From: Oscillatoriales cyanobacterium
Lineage (GTDB): Bacteria > Cyanobacteriota > Cyanobacteriia > Cyanobacteriales > Microcoleaceae
NCBI GenBank assembly: GCA_004292955.1
Contig: RDXX01000009.1
Span: 248,001-312,000 of the forward strand
Reading direction: 5' to 3'
DNA length: 64,000 nt
Positions 51,443 through 57,532 of the stretch are shown piece after piece. The notes beneath the pieces are model-generated. The model saw only the letters and a list, made by a program, of their open reading frames with translations, had not been told where the DNA came from and did not search any database. The position numbers and the translations under genes are program-made. The number at the start of each line of letters is the position of its first letter. The stretch's first letter is position 1.

Positions 51443-52033
51443 TTATTTGTCCGATCGCCCTCGCGATCTACTGGATAAGTCATCGGGAATTTTAGTTACG
51501 TCTAATCCTAAAAGCTCAAACATAGTTTTTAGAGAAACTTGGTATAGGTTAGCCAGTGCAGCCACGTTTTCAACAGTTGGCATAGACTTTCCTGATTCCC
51601 AGTCAGCTTGCATCCGCTCAGAAACGCCGATATGTTGTTTGACTTGAGGGCGGGTTAGCCCAGCTTGTTCTCTGAGAAGCCTTAATGGAGACTTTTCCTT
51701 TTCTTGCGAATTTTCTTCCCTAATACATGAAGCTTGTTTCACTGATTCTGGCTTCTTGACCTCCGTCGAAAGATGAAGTACACTTAATGCTTGTAGGTCA
51801 TCGGGAATTTTGGCTACGTCTAATCCCATACATCTAGCAAGTGTTTTTAGAGGTACGCCTAGCTCCCGCGCCAGAGCAATGACGCGATCGAAGCGAGGAA
51901 TGGCTTCTCCTCGTTCCCAATCACCAATAATGCGAATTCCTACCCCCATTCGACGACTAAGTTCGGGTTGGGTCAAATTTGCACTTTCTCTCAGGTTTTT
52001 CAAGGTTATCGTTTCTCGGTCTTCAGCTTCCAT
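51443..52033 (-). CDS. XRE family regulator with two HTH domains (array member 1)
   Basis: 196 aa protein made of two HTH_3/Xre domains: residues about 10-70 (LKNLRESANLTQPELSRRMGVGIRIIGDWERG) and 113-175 (LRLLREQAGLTRPQVKQHIGVSERMQADWESG). Each domain ends in the same tail (LGLDVAKIPDDL, LGLDVTKIPDDL), so this is an internal duplication. The single-domain proteins downstream on the plus coordinate side share that tail (IDISNIPDD; GLDVSGLVDD). Acts presumably as a repressor. Just upstream of its ATG are TAGCAATTAATTGCTA and TTGCTAGCAA palindromes and a divergent plus-strand promoter (52068-52096). Confidence 0.9.
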   Translation of the reverse strand: MEAEDRETITLKNLRESANLTQPELSRRMGVGIRIIGDWERGEAIPRFDRVIALARELGVPLKTLARCMGLDVAKIPDDLQALSVLHLSTEVKKPESVKQASCIREENSQEKEKSPLRLLREQAGLTRPQVKQHIGVSERMQADWESGKSMPTVENVAALANLYQVSLKTMFELLGLDVTKIPDDLSSRSRGRSDK

Positions 52034-52039
52034 TAACTA

Positions 52040-52100
52040 TAGCAATTAATTGCTAGCAAAATAGTGCTTGACAAAGTTGGTATCTGGCACTAAACTGCTA
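52040..52100 (+). promoter_or_regulatory. Divergent promoter P1 with palindromic operator
   Basis: Operator: perfect 16-bp palindrome TAGCAATTAATTGCTA (52040-52055) overlapping TTGCTAGCAA (52050-52059). Promoter on plus strand: TTGACA (52068-52073), 17 nt, TAAACT (52091-52096), with another half-site TGCTA on the -10 edge. Likely bound by XRE1, whose ATG is 7 bp left of the palindrome. Confidence 0.65.
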
Positions 52101-52111
52101 GTAGATAGGCA

Positions 52112-52345
52112 AAACAAAGGCGGCCTGGCAAGCCTCCTTCGATCAAAATGCAGGTTTGAATAACCGCCTCACTTGTAGTGTCTATCAATTATGCACCTGC
52201 ATAACCCTTAGTATTTTTGGGGCTTGAGTGCATACCTCAAGCTCCTTTCCCTGAACTCCGAGGAGGTGATGCGATGTCAATCGTCGATCGACCTACAACA
52301 CAGCCCAACTCAAAATTGTACCAAAGATTCCGACCATGACTTCCC
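52112..52345 (+). other. Leader module A downstream of P1
   Basis: Repeated block shared with B (52708-52938) and D (53676-53822). In order: GGCGGCCTGGCAAGCC, GTTTGAATAACCGCC, a hairpin GGGGCTTGAG/CTCAAGCTCC (about 52220-52246), a strong Shine-Dalgarno-like GAGGAGGTG, ATG CGA TGT..., GTCGATCGAC, and AACACAGCCCAACTCAAAA then TTGTACCAAA. It would be the 5' end of a transcript from P1 and then run antisense into XRE2. Confidence 0.6.
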
Positions 52346-52353
52346 TGTGCTTG

Positions 52354-52635
52354 TTAGTTGTCCGATCGTGAGGGCGATTTTACCAAAGGGATATCGTCAG
52401 GAATGTTGGAGATATCGATGCGTAGCAATCTAGCGACGGTTTTGGGCGAAAGCTTTAACTCCCTGCATAGGGCGAAAAAATTATCCGCCCGTGGCATTTT
52501 CCGACAATTAACCCAGGAATTCACTGTATTTAGAGAAACTCCTAGGTTTCGGGCTAGTTGTTCCTGCGTAGCTTCAGCCAATTGGATAGCTTCTTGAATA
52601 GTTTCTGGTTTGAGATAGTCTATATCTTGATTCAT
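52354..52635 (-). CDS. XRE family regulator (array member 2)
   Basis: 93 aa single HTH domain: ETIQEAIQLAEATQEQLARNLGVSLNTVNSWVNCRKMPRADNFFALCRELKLSPKTVARLL, followed by the array-typical tail IDISNIPDD. Starts MNQDIDYLK at ATG 52635. Directly before it lies an inverted repeat AACTAAAGTT/AACTTTAGTT that overlaps the divergent plus-strand promoter P2, so auto- and cross-control of the P2 transcript is likely. Small size and lack of an effector domain fit a simple repressor. Confidence 0.85.
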   Translation of the reverse strand: MNQDIDYLKPETIQEAIQLAEATQEQLARNLGVSLNTVNSWVNCRKMPRADNFFALCRELKLSPKTVARLLRIDISNIPDDIPLVKSPSRSDN

Positions 52636-52638
52636 TTA

Positions 52639-52690
52639 AACTAAAGTTATACAACTTTAGTTGACAAATTAGAATTGTCCAACTAAAGTT
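52639..52690 (+). promoter_or_regulatory. Divergent promoter P2 with palindromic operator
   Basis: Operator arms AACTAAAGTT and AACTTTAGTT with a 4-nt spacer (52639-52662). Promoter on plus strand: TTGACA (52661-52666), 17 nt, TAAAGT (52684-52689); the same half-site AACTAAAGTT (52681-52690) covers the -10 box. Half-site differs from those of P1, P3, P4. Confidence 0.7.
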
Positions 52691-52707
52691 GTAAGTGACG
52701 GACATGG

Positions 52708-52938
52708 CAGAAGGTGGTCGGCGAGCCTTCAAGTTCAAAACGTGCAGGTTTTAATAACCGCCTTGCTTGTGCTGTCTATCAATTGTGCTGGCATACAAGA
52801 GCCTATTTTTGGGGTTTGAGTGCATACTTTAAGCCCCTTTCTCTGAACTCCGAGGAGGTGGTGCCATGTAAAAGGTCGATCGACCTTACAACACAGCCCA
52901 ACTCAAAATTGTACCAAAAATCCCGACCAAAACTTCGC
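52708..52938 (+). other. Leader module B downstream of P2
   Basis: About 230 bp closely similar to module A. The hairpin reads GGGGTTTGAG/CTTTAAGCCCC here, keeping pairing (with G-U) despite changes. GAGGAGGTG is followed by GTG CCA TGT AAA AGG, giving a 29-aa frame with TTQPNSKLYQKSRPK; an ATG in the other frame is followed directly by TAA. AAGGTCGATCGACCTT is a perfect palindrome. Confidence 0.6.
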
Positions 52939-52946
52939 TCTGTTGG

Positions 52947-53219
52947 TTAGCTGTCCCTCGGCGGCACGTAATCATCAACAAGTCCTGACACATCTAGCCC
53001 GATCGAGTGACAGAACTGTTTCAAGCTAATATTTAGGGCTGTACAAATGGCTATTGCAGTATCAACTCTGGGTTTTTGTTTTCTTTTTTCTATGGAATAC
53101 AAAGTATCTTCAGAAACTTTCCCCGTCAGTTGCAGGCTCAGCTCACGGCGACTAAAGCCCCTGTATTCTCTAATTTCCGCAAGGCTCATTTCGTATAAAT
53201 CCCGTACTTCTTGATTCAT
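52947..53219 (-). CDS. XRE family regulator (array member 3)
   Basis: 90 aa from ATG 53219 (MNQEVRDLYEMSLAEIREYRGFSRRELS; compare member 2 MNQD), one HTH domain (FSRRELSLQLTGKVSEDTLYSIEKRKQKPRVDTAIAICTALNISLKQF), tail GLDVSGLVDDYVPP. An in-frame extension to 53252 would overlap the P3 operator and is unlikely. Its ATG is followed by the left arm of an 11-bp inverted repeat that encloses the divergent P3 promoter. Confidence 0.85.
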   Translation of the reverse strand: MNQEVRDLYEMSLAEIREYRGFSRRELSLQLTGKVSEDTLYSIEKRKQKPRVDTAIAICTALNISLKQFCHSIGLDVSGLVDDYVPPRDS

Positions 53220-53231
53220 TGTGCAGAAAAT

Positions 53232-53279
53232 TTCGTAGTTTACGCTTGACAAAGACAGGAAGCCTGACTAAACTACGAA
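53232..53279 (+). promoter_or_regulatory. Divergent promoter P3 enclosed by inverted repeat
   Basis: Arms TTCGTAGTTTA (53232-53242) and TAAACTACGAA (53269-53279), exact complements, 26 nt apart. Plus-strand promoter TTGACA (53246-53251), 17 nt, TAAACT (53269-53274), so the right arm contains the -10 box. Only a short remnant of the leader module follows (53281-53340, with CAACCCAACTCAAAATTGTA). Confidence 0.7.
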
Positions 53280-53356
53280 TAAAGGCATAGCAAGCAGCCG
53301 GCAAGCCTGAAAGCACAACCCAACTCAAAATTGTATCTGTTGGTTTAATTTAATTG

Positions 53357-53599
53357 CTAATTCGGCCCAAAGCTCTCTGGAAGTTCATCTATTTTTTCTA
53401 TTTTTAGTTCTCGGCAAATAGCTTTCAACTGAAAGAGAGAAAATTTTGGTTCTGTGGCTCCAGATATCCATCTATGATATGTGGCCCGCGGAATCCCGCA
53501 TCTAAAAGCAAACTCATCTTGTGATAAGTCTGTTTTGTTGATTCTTAGGGCTTCCAATGGTGAATTGCCCTCCTGTCTTCGTTCTTTTCTTGATGACAT
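53357..53599 (-). CDS. XRE family regulator (array member 4)
   Basis: 80 aa from ATG 53599 (MSSRKERRQEGNSPLEALRINKTDLSQDEFAFRCGIPRATYHRWISGATEPKFSLFQLKAICRELKIEKIDELPESF). HTH_3 domain with recognition helix PRATYHRWISG; the LDVxKIPDD tail of the others is replaced by IEKIDELPES. The most divergent member. It faces promoter P4, which drives the 332-aa gene, and ATCTCA...TGAGAT palindromes lie in between. Confidence 0.83.
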   Translation of the reverse strand: MSSRKERRQEGNSPLEALRINKTDLSQDEFAFRCGIPRATYHRWISGATEPKFSLFQLKAICRELKIEKIDELPESFGPN

Positions 53600-53610
53600 T
53601 GTAACATAAA

Positions 53611-53666
53611 ATCTCAAATTGAGATGTCATACTTGACAAAATTAAATCGACATCTCATAATGAGAC
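53611..53666 (+). promoter_or_regulatory. Divergent promoter P4 with two palindromic operators
   Basis: Operators ATCTCA-AAT-TGAGAT (53611-53625) and ATCTCA-TAA-TGAGAC (53652-53666). Plus-strand promoter TTGACA (53633-53638), 17 nt, CATAAT (53656-53661), so the second operator covers the -10 box exactly. Likely bound by XRE4. Confidence 0.75.
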
Positions 53667-53675
53667 AAAAGCGAC

Positions 53676-53822
53676 ATAACACAAGTCGGTCGGTCAGGCC
53701 GAACAGTCCAAACGTCCAAGTTTGAATAGCCGCCTTGAGGTGATGCGATGTAAAAGGTCGATCGACCTTACAACACAGCCCAACTCAAAATTGTACCAAA
53801 AATCCCGACCAAAAATTCCACT
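53676..53822 (+). other. Leader module D downstream of P4
   Basis: Shortened copy of modules A and B: GTTTGAATAGCCGCCTTGAGG joins the two conserved parts (the hairpin and spacer between them are deleted), followed by TGATGCGATGTAAAAGG, the AAGGTCGATCGACCTT palindrome and ACAACACAGCCCAACTCAAAA. Leads into the 332-aa gene. Confidence 0.6.
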
Positions 53823-53880
53823 TTGCGATCGCCCAACTTCCGTGCTATCGTTCCCTTTCTCGACCCCTTCCCGATCATGA
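53743..53880 (+). CDS. Possible 45-aa leader ORF overlapping the next start
   Basis: ATG 53743 opens MRCKRSIDLTTQPNSKLYQ and ends at TGA 53878-53880, which overlaps the ATG (53877) of the 332-aa gene as ATGA. The N-terminal part is repeat-encoded and has counterparts in modules A and B (MRCQSSIDL; VPCKRSIDLTTQPNSKLYQ). Whether it is translated is unknown; the overlap suggests translational coupling. Confidence 0.35.
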   Translation: MRCKRSIDLTTQPNSKLYQKSRPKIPLCDRPTSVLSFPFSTPSRS

Positions 53881-54875
53881 CCACATCTACCGACAACTTC
53901 TACCTAGGCGATATCGCCTCCAACTTTCACTTCGCAGGCCCGCTGCTAGACTTTGAAGAAGAAATCCAGAATCAATCGCCCTTTCACGATTTAGAGTATC
54001 TGACAGGCGAAATAAAAAGAGGATTCCTCGACTACGTGCGACAAGGGATCATGCTGGACGCGATCCGAAAACTGCGCTTGTACAAAGACAAGTTCAAAAC
54101 TTTCAAAATTTACTGCGAACAAGCCTTAGGCAGACAGTATTTTTATTGCACGCAAATTATCAAATCTGCGGCAATTTGCCTGCGCTTAATAAAAGCCGGA
54201 TTTGAGATTTTGCCTAGCTGCGTCGCTCAAGTTGTCCCCTTGTTCAAACACGCAGTCACAGATCAATACGGCGACTGTGCTTTACAGGAAAAGTGGCAAG
54301 AAGTTGTGGATGTCATCCCCAAAGAAAGGATTACAGCAATAACGATAGCCGAAACAGTTGACAACAATCCCAACCTCAGGTTAAAACAAATTCGGATTAA
54401 AACCGACACCTACGCCCTGTTGACCAAAAAAGCAGCCGCTGCGGGAATGTCAATTTCGGAATTTTTGGGGCGGCTGGTTGACGAATACAACCCCAGAATT
54501 GTAGAGCAGCCGGCGGAACACACTCCCGAACAAGAGGAGATTTTAGACCAATTGGACGCGGAGTTTAAGAAGCCCGCAGCGGAACAGATTTCAAATTCTG
54601 CTCCAGCCAAAGTTAAATCTAAAGGTTTTGGAGTAAAAAATGAGCCAAAAGGTGGTAAAAGGGAGGTGAAGGCGAAAAGTTCGGAAGGTAAAGTAAAAGC
54701 GAAAAGCTCTCCAAGTGAAAATAAGCTGAAAAATAAGCAAACAGAAATTCCAGTCGAGAAACTATCCAATTTATTTCAGGAACAAAATAATGAAGTCATC
54801 TGCCCAAAACCCAATCATGCGTCAACTGAAGCTGATGGAGGCTCAATTGACCCAGATTCAGTGCCAACTGATTAA
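53877..54875 (+). CDS. KilA/DUF3102-like protein with ribbon-helix-helix motif
   Basis: 332 aa from ATG 53877. The N-terminal half (LEYLTGEIKRGFLDYVRQGIMLDAIRKLRLYKDKFKTFKIYCEQALGRQYFYCTQIIKSA...) follows the pattern of DUF3102-type proteins of plasmids and phages (aLxxIrexxLYkxxFxtFxxYcexxlGxsrxyaxqlI). Next comes IRIKTDTYALLTKKAAAAGMSISEFLGRLVDEY, an RHH/CopG-like DNA-binding motif. The last 130 residues are low complexity, Lys/Ser/Glu rich and probably disordered. So I see a DNA-binding, plasmid- or element-like protein, exact role unknown. It is the first full gene downstream of promoter P4 and leader D, and overlaps the next ORF by 86 nt. Confidence 0.75.
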   Translation: MTTSTDNFYLGDIASNFHFAGPLLDFEEEIQNQSPFHDLEYLTGEIKRGFLDYVRQGIMLDAIRKLRLYKDKFKTFKIYCEQALGRQYFYCTQIIKSAAICLRLIKAGFEILPSCVAQVVPLFKHAVTDQYGDCALQEKWQEVVDVIPKERITAITIAETVDNNPNLRLKQIRIKTDTYALLTKKAAAAGMSISEFLGRLVDEYNPRIVEQPAEHTPEQEEILDQLDAEFKKPAAEQISNSAPAKVKSKGFGVKNEPKGGKREVKAKSSEGKVKAKSSPSENKLKNKQTEIPVEKLSNLFQEQNNEVICPKPNHASTEADGGSIDPDSVPTD

Positions 54876-55044
54876 AGCCACTGTGTTGAATTGGTGGCAA
54901 ATCGTTTTGCCTGACGGACAGAAGATTGCGATCGAGCACGCGGGCGGCGGACACTGGATTTTTCGGGCTAACGGCCTTGAAAAATCGCATCCTGAAGTGC
55001 GGCTAGCGGTGTTAAGGGCGATCGCCGAAGGCTGTCGTCGATAA
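54790..55044 (+). CDS. Small hypothetical protein
   Basis: 84 aa (ATG 54790; a second ATG at 54817), overlapping the end of the 332-aa gene in another frame by 86 nt. The sequence LMEAQLTQIQCQLIKATVLNWWQIVLPDGQKIAIEHAGGGHWIFRANGLEKSHPEVRLAVLRAIAEGC looks like a folded small protein rather than a chance frame. Not recognised. The overlap suggests it is translated together with the upstream gene. Confidence 0.55.
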   Translation: MKSSAQNPIMRQLKLMEAQLTQIQCQLIKATVLNWWQIVLPDGQKIAIEHAGGGHWIFRANGLEKSHPEVRLAVLRAIAEGCRR

Positions 55045-55172
55045 GCTACGATTAAGGACACGGCGCTGTGTCGTGTCCCTACTGGGTTATGGGAGTTGTC
55101 ATGATTTGCGGATGTTGGGGCGATACCTTCGGTCTGCTTCGCTTACGACATTAGTATCGAGATTGGTTAAAA
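55045..55172. repeat. Short palindromes and variant of the 29-bp repeat
   Basis: AGGACACGGCGCTGTGTCGTGTCCCT (55053-55079) is a GGGACACGGC-family hairpin. 55119-55147 (GGCGATACCTTCGG then TCTGCTTCGCTTACG) has the ends and the length of the 29-bp intragenic repeat with a different centre. Confidence 0.6.
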
Positions 55173-55295
55173 GTGCGATCGGAATGTCCCAACTGTGGGG
55201 CGAAGTTTAAGATTCCCGCGTTGTGGGCGGATGGCTGGTGTCAAGGAGGTTTTGTGAGGTTTAAAAAGATGGCGGAGTATCAGAAATATTGCTGA
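55173..55295 (+). CDS. Possible 40-aa zinc-ribbon peptide
   Basis: GTG 55173 to TGA 55293-55295: VRSECPNCGAKFKIPALWADGWCQGGFVRF and a short tail. CPNCG plus a downstream Cys could bind zinc, but only three Cys are present in the likely site (a fourth is the last residue). It overlaps the stop of the minus-strand AlbA_2 gene by 35 nt. Could be a real small gene or the stub of a longer one. Confidence 0.3.
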   Translation: MRSECPNCGAKFKIPALWADGWCQGGFVRFKKMAEYQKYC

Positions 55296-57168
55296 TTCCT
55301 TGAGACAATAAAGTTCTGTATGCTTGCTGAGGATGAGTTGGTTCATCAGGATATTTGAGTTCTAGTAATTTTTCTGACAACATTGGATTAATAAAATGAG
55401 TCCTAATTGTTTCAGAACTGCGATTCAATAGTTCAGCTAATCTTTTGACAGTTAAATATCTTTCCGAGCAAAGTTTCAGAATCGTGTTTCTCATCAACTC
55501 TGGACTTGCCCGTTGCTTTTCTCGAACCGGAGCAGCTATTTCTAGTAAAAAGAAATTTTCATCATTATGCACGGAGCTTGACTCATTATGCACGGAGCTT
55601 GAGTAATTATGCACGGAGCTTGACTCGTTATGCACGGAGCTTGGCTCATTATGCACGGAGCTTGGAATCAAGGAAAGTAAATCAGGTTGACTTTTATTTG
55701 GTAGAGCGTACTGAGTTCCGCGACCACGACCAGAGCGCTCTAACCAACCATTATTTACGAATTGCTTGAGACATTCCCCTATATCTCTGGGATGTTCTCG
55801 ACTATAACACTGAATGTCAGCATTGCTAATTTCTCCTGATTGATGTGCCAGTATCAAAATAATCCGCTCTAATTCGGTCAATTCGCAATAGTCATCTCCC
55901 ACAATTTCCCTTAACTCTGTTTCGACATTTTCGGGAATCATGCTCACCATTGGTAAAGCAACCAAAGTCATCTCTAACTCTAATTTCTCTGATACCAAAG
56001 GAAACCATTGCTGCTCTATCCATGCGCGGATCATCTTTCTAAAGCCCGATCCTGCTTTTTCTCCTAAGCCAAGCATTTGAAACATTTTTTGCAAATTAGG
56101 ATTGCGAGGATCGCTAACGCCGCCTTCGTAAAGCTGCTGAATAGAAATTCTCAGACGACCCGGATTGGAAAACGAAAAACCATTTTTATACTTGGTAATT
56201 TTTAAAGGGCGAGTAGATTGATAATCGGCATGAATAAGAGTATTGACCAAAGCCTCTCGCAATGCTTCATGGACATGAGTTTCGCCACGACGTATGGCAT
56301 CTTTGTCGAGTTGGAAAGGAACTTCTAAATCATTAACTACACGAGTATAAACACGATAGTAAAAATTAAACAAGTTAGGTTCCCACTTGCCGTCAAGTGT
56401 TAGTCTGTAAGTCCATCGTGTTTCTGGATCGTCAGAAAGTTGCTCCTGATAATCAAGTTGGTAGTGAGACAGTGCATCTAAAATACTACGTTCGCGACCA
56501 AACATGAGCAAACCAGCAATAGTTAACCCTTCTTGACCCGTGCTGCGATCGCGACTCCATCCCCCTAACTGACGCAACAAATCCGAATCATGTAATGCCA
56601 GCCAAGGATGATCTGGTTCTCTAGAGCTAAACCGTTGACGAAAGGATTTTAATGTTTCTGTATCGATATCACTAAGGTCGAAACCTTCTAAAATTTGGAT
56701 ATCTTGAGGTGCATCACTGGCATCGCGCAACATTTGACGGATTTCAGCATCAGTGCAACGATAATCCCCTTCATAATTGCGTTTATATGTGCCTGTTAAG
56801 GGATTATTGTTAATATAAACTGGTCGCTGTGTCCGAGTCGCTCTTGGCACTTTAATAATGACTAACTTATTAGTTTCAATCTCTAGTTGTTCTAGATCGG
56901 AGTTAAAACAGATAGGAGTGCTGAGTTTTTGCAGATTGTTATGATTGTTCCAAAATTCTTTTAATAGTACACTGGGGTTACGGACACCTGAAATCTCGAA
57001 CCCATTTCGATTTTCCGTGACACCTAGAACAATATAACCACCATCTGTATTGGCAAATGCTGATACTGTTTCCCAACTACTTTTGGGAAAACCACCGTCA
57101 GCAGACTTAAATTCAATGTCTTGGTCTTCTCCAAGGTTTATGCGATCGAGTAATGTTTCTAAATCCAT
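55261..57168 (-). CDS. ATP-binding protein with AlbA_2 (Schlafen-type) domain
   Basis: 635 aa COG2865-type protein. N-terminal AlbA_2 domain: LGEDQDIEFKSADGGFPKSSWETVSAFANTDGGYIVLGV. Next, a GHKL-like ATP-binding part with HEALREALVNTLIHADY and FSFSNPGRLRIS, then RNPNLQKMFQMLGLGEKAGSGFRKM. C-terminal winged-helix regions follow. Between residues about 510 and 545 lies a five-fold heptapeptide repeat SSVHNE(P/S)/SSVHNYS coded by a 21-bp tandem repeat. Proteins of this kind act as regulators, and some occur in phage-defence islands; function here unknown. It is convergent with the XRE/KilA-like cluster. Confidence 0.87.
   Translation of the reverse strand: MDLETLLDRINLGEDQDIEFKSADGGFPKSSWETVSAFANTDGGYIVLGVTENRNGFEISGVRNPSVLLKEFWNNHNNLQKLSTPICFNSDLEQLEIETNKLVIIKVPRATRTQRPVYINNNPLTGTYKRNYEGDYRCTDAEIRQMLRDASDAPQDIQILEGFDLSDIDTETLKSFRQRFSSREPDHPWLALHDSDLLRQLGGWSRDRSTGQEGLTIAGLLMFGRERSILDALSHYQLDYQEQLSDDPETRWTYRLTLDGKWEPNLFNFYYRVYTRVVNDLEVPFQLDKDAIRRGETHVHEALREALVNTLIHADYQSTRPLKITKYKNGFSFSNPGRLRISIQQLYEGGVSDPRNPNLQKMFQMLGLGEKAGSGFRKMIRAWIEQQWFPLVSEKLELEMTLVALPMVSMIPENVETELREIVGDDYCELTELERIILILAHQSGEISNADIQCYSREHPRDIGECLKQFVNNGWLERSGRGRGTQYALPNKSQPDLLSLIPSSVHNEPSSVHNESSSVHNYSSSVHNESSSVHNDENFFLLEIAAPVREKQRASPELMRNTILKLCSERYLTVKRLAELLNRSSETIRTHFINPMLSEKLLELKYPDEPTHPQQAYRTLLSQGISNISDTPPSF
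55560..55667 (-). repeat. 21-bp coding minisatellite (five units)
   Basis: Five tandem units of TTATGCACGGAGCTTGACTC-type sequence, read as S-S-V-H-N-E-S heptapeptides in the AlbA_2 gene. Unit-to-unit changes are few, so the array is young and may vary in length between strains. Confidence 0.9.
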
Positions 57169-57375
57169 TTCCTTATCTCTGAAGCAGGGTGAGTAAACTC
57201 CAGTTCTTTCTCATAAAGGCGTTTGAGCGCTGCCAGTATTTCAAAGCTCAAACCCACAGACCAACAAGAGTCGATCGCTGCCAGCGCGATTAAGTATGTT
57301 ATCAGTGATAAATATTTTGTTACTATACATTAAGTCAGAGTCCTAAATGTCGTAGCCATAAGGCTTAAAAAACTA

Positions 57376-57449
<74 letters not shown>

Positions 57450-57532
57450 TCACGAATTACCAATGTAGCAGAACATTAGATGGATTGTCAAGCATAAATA
57501 TAAAATTTTTCAAGCCACCCACAGCCACCACC

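Noticed and set aside
51443..54875. Prophage
   Set aside because: XRE genes and a KilA/DUF3102-like gene occur, but no integrase, terminase, capsid or lysis gene is present in the window.
55560..55667. CRISPR-like repeat array
   Set aside because: 21-bp units without spacers, in frame inside a gene, encoding SSVHNE repeats.
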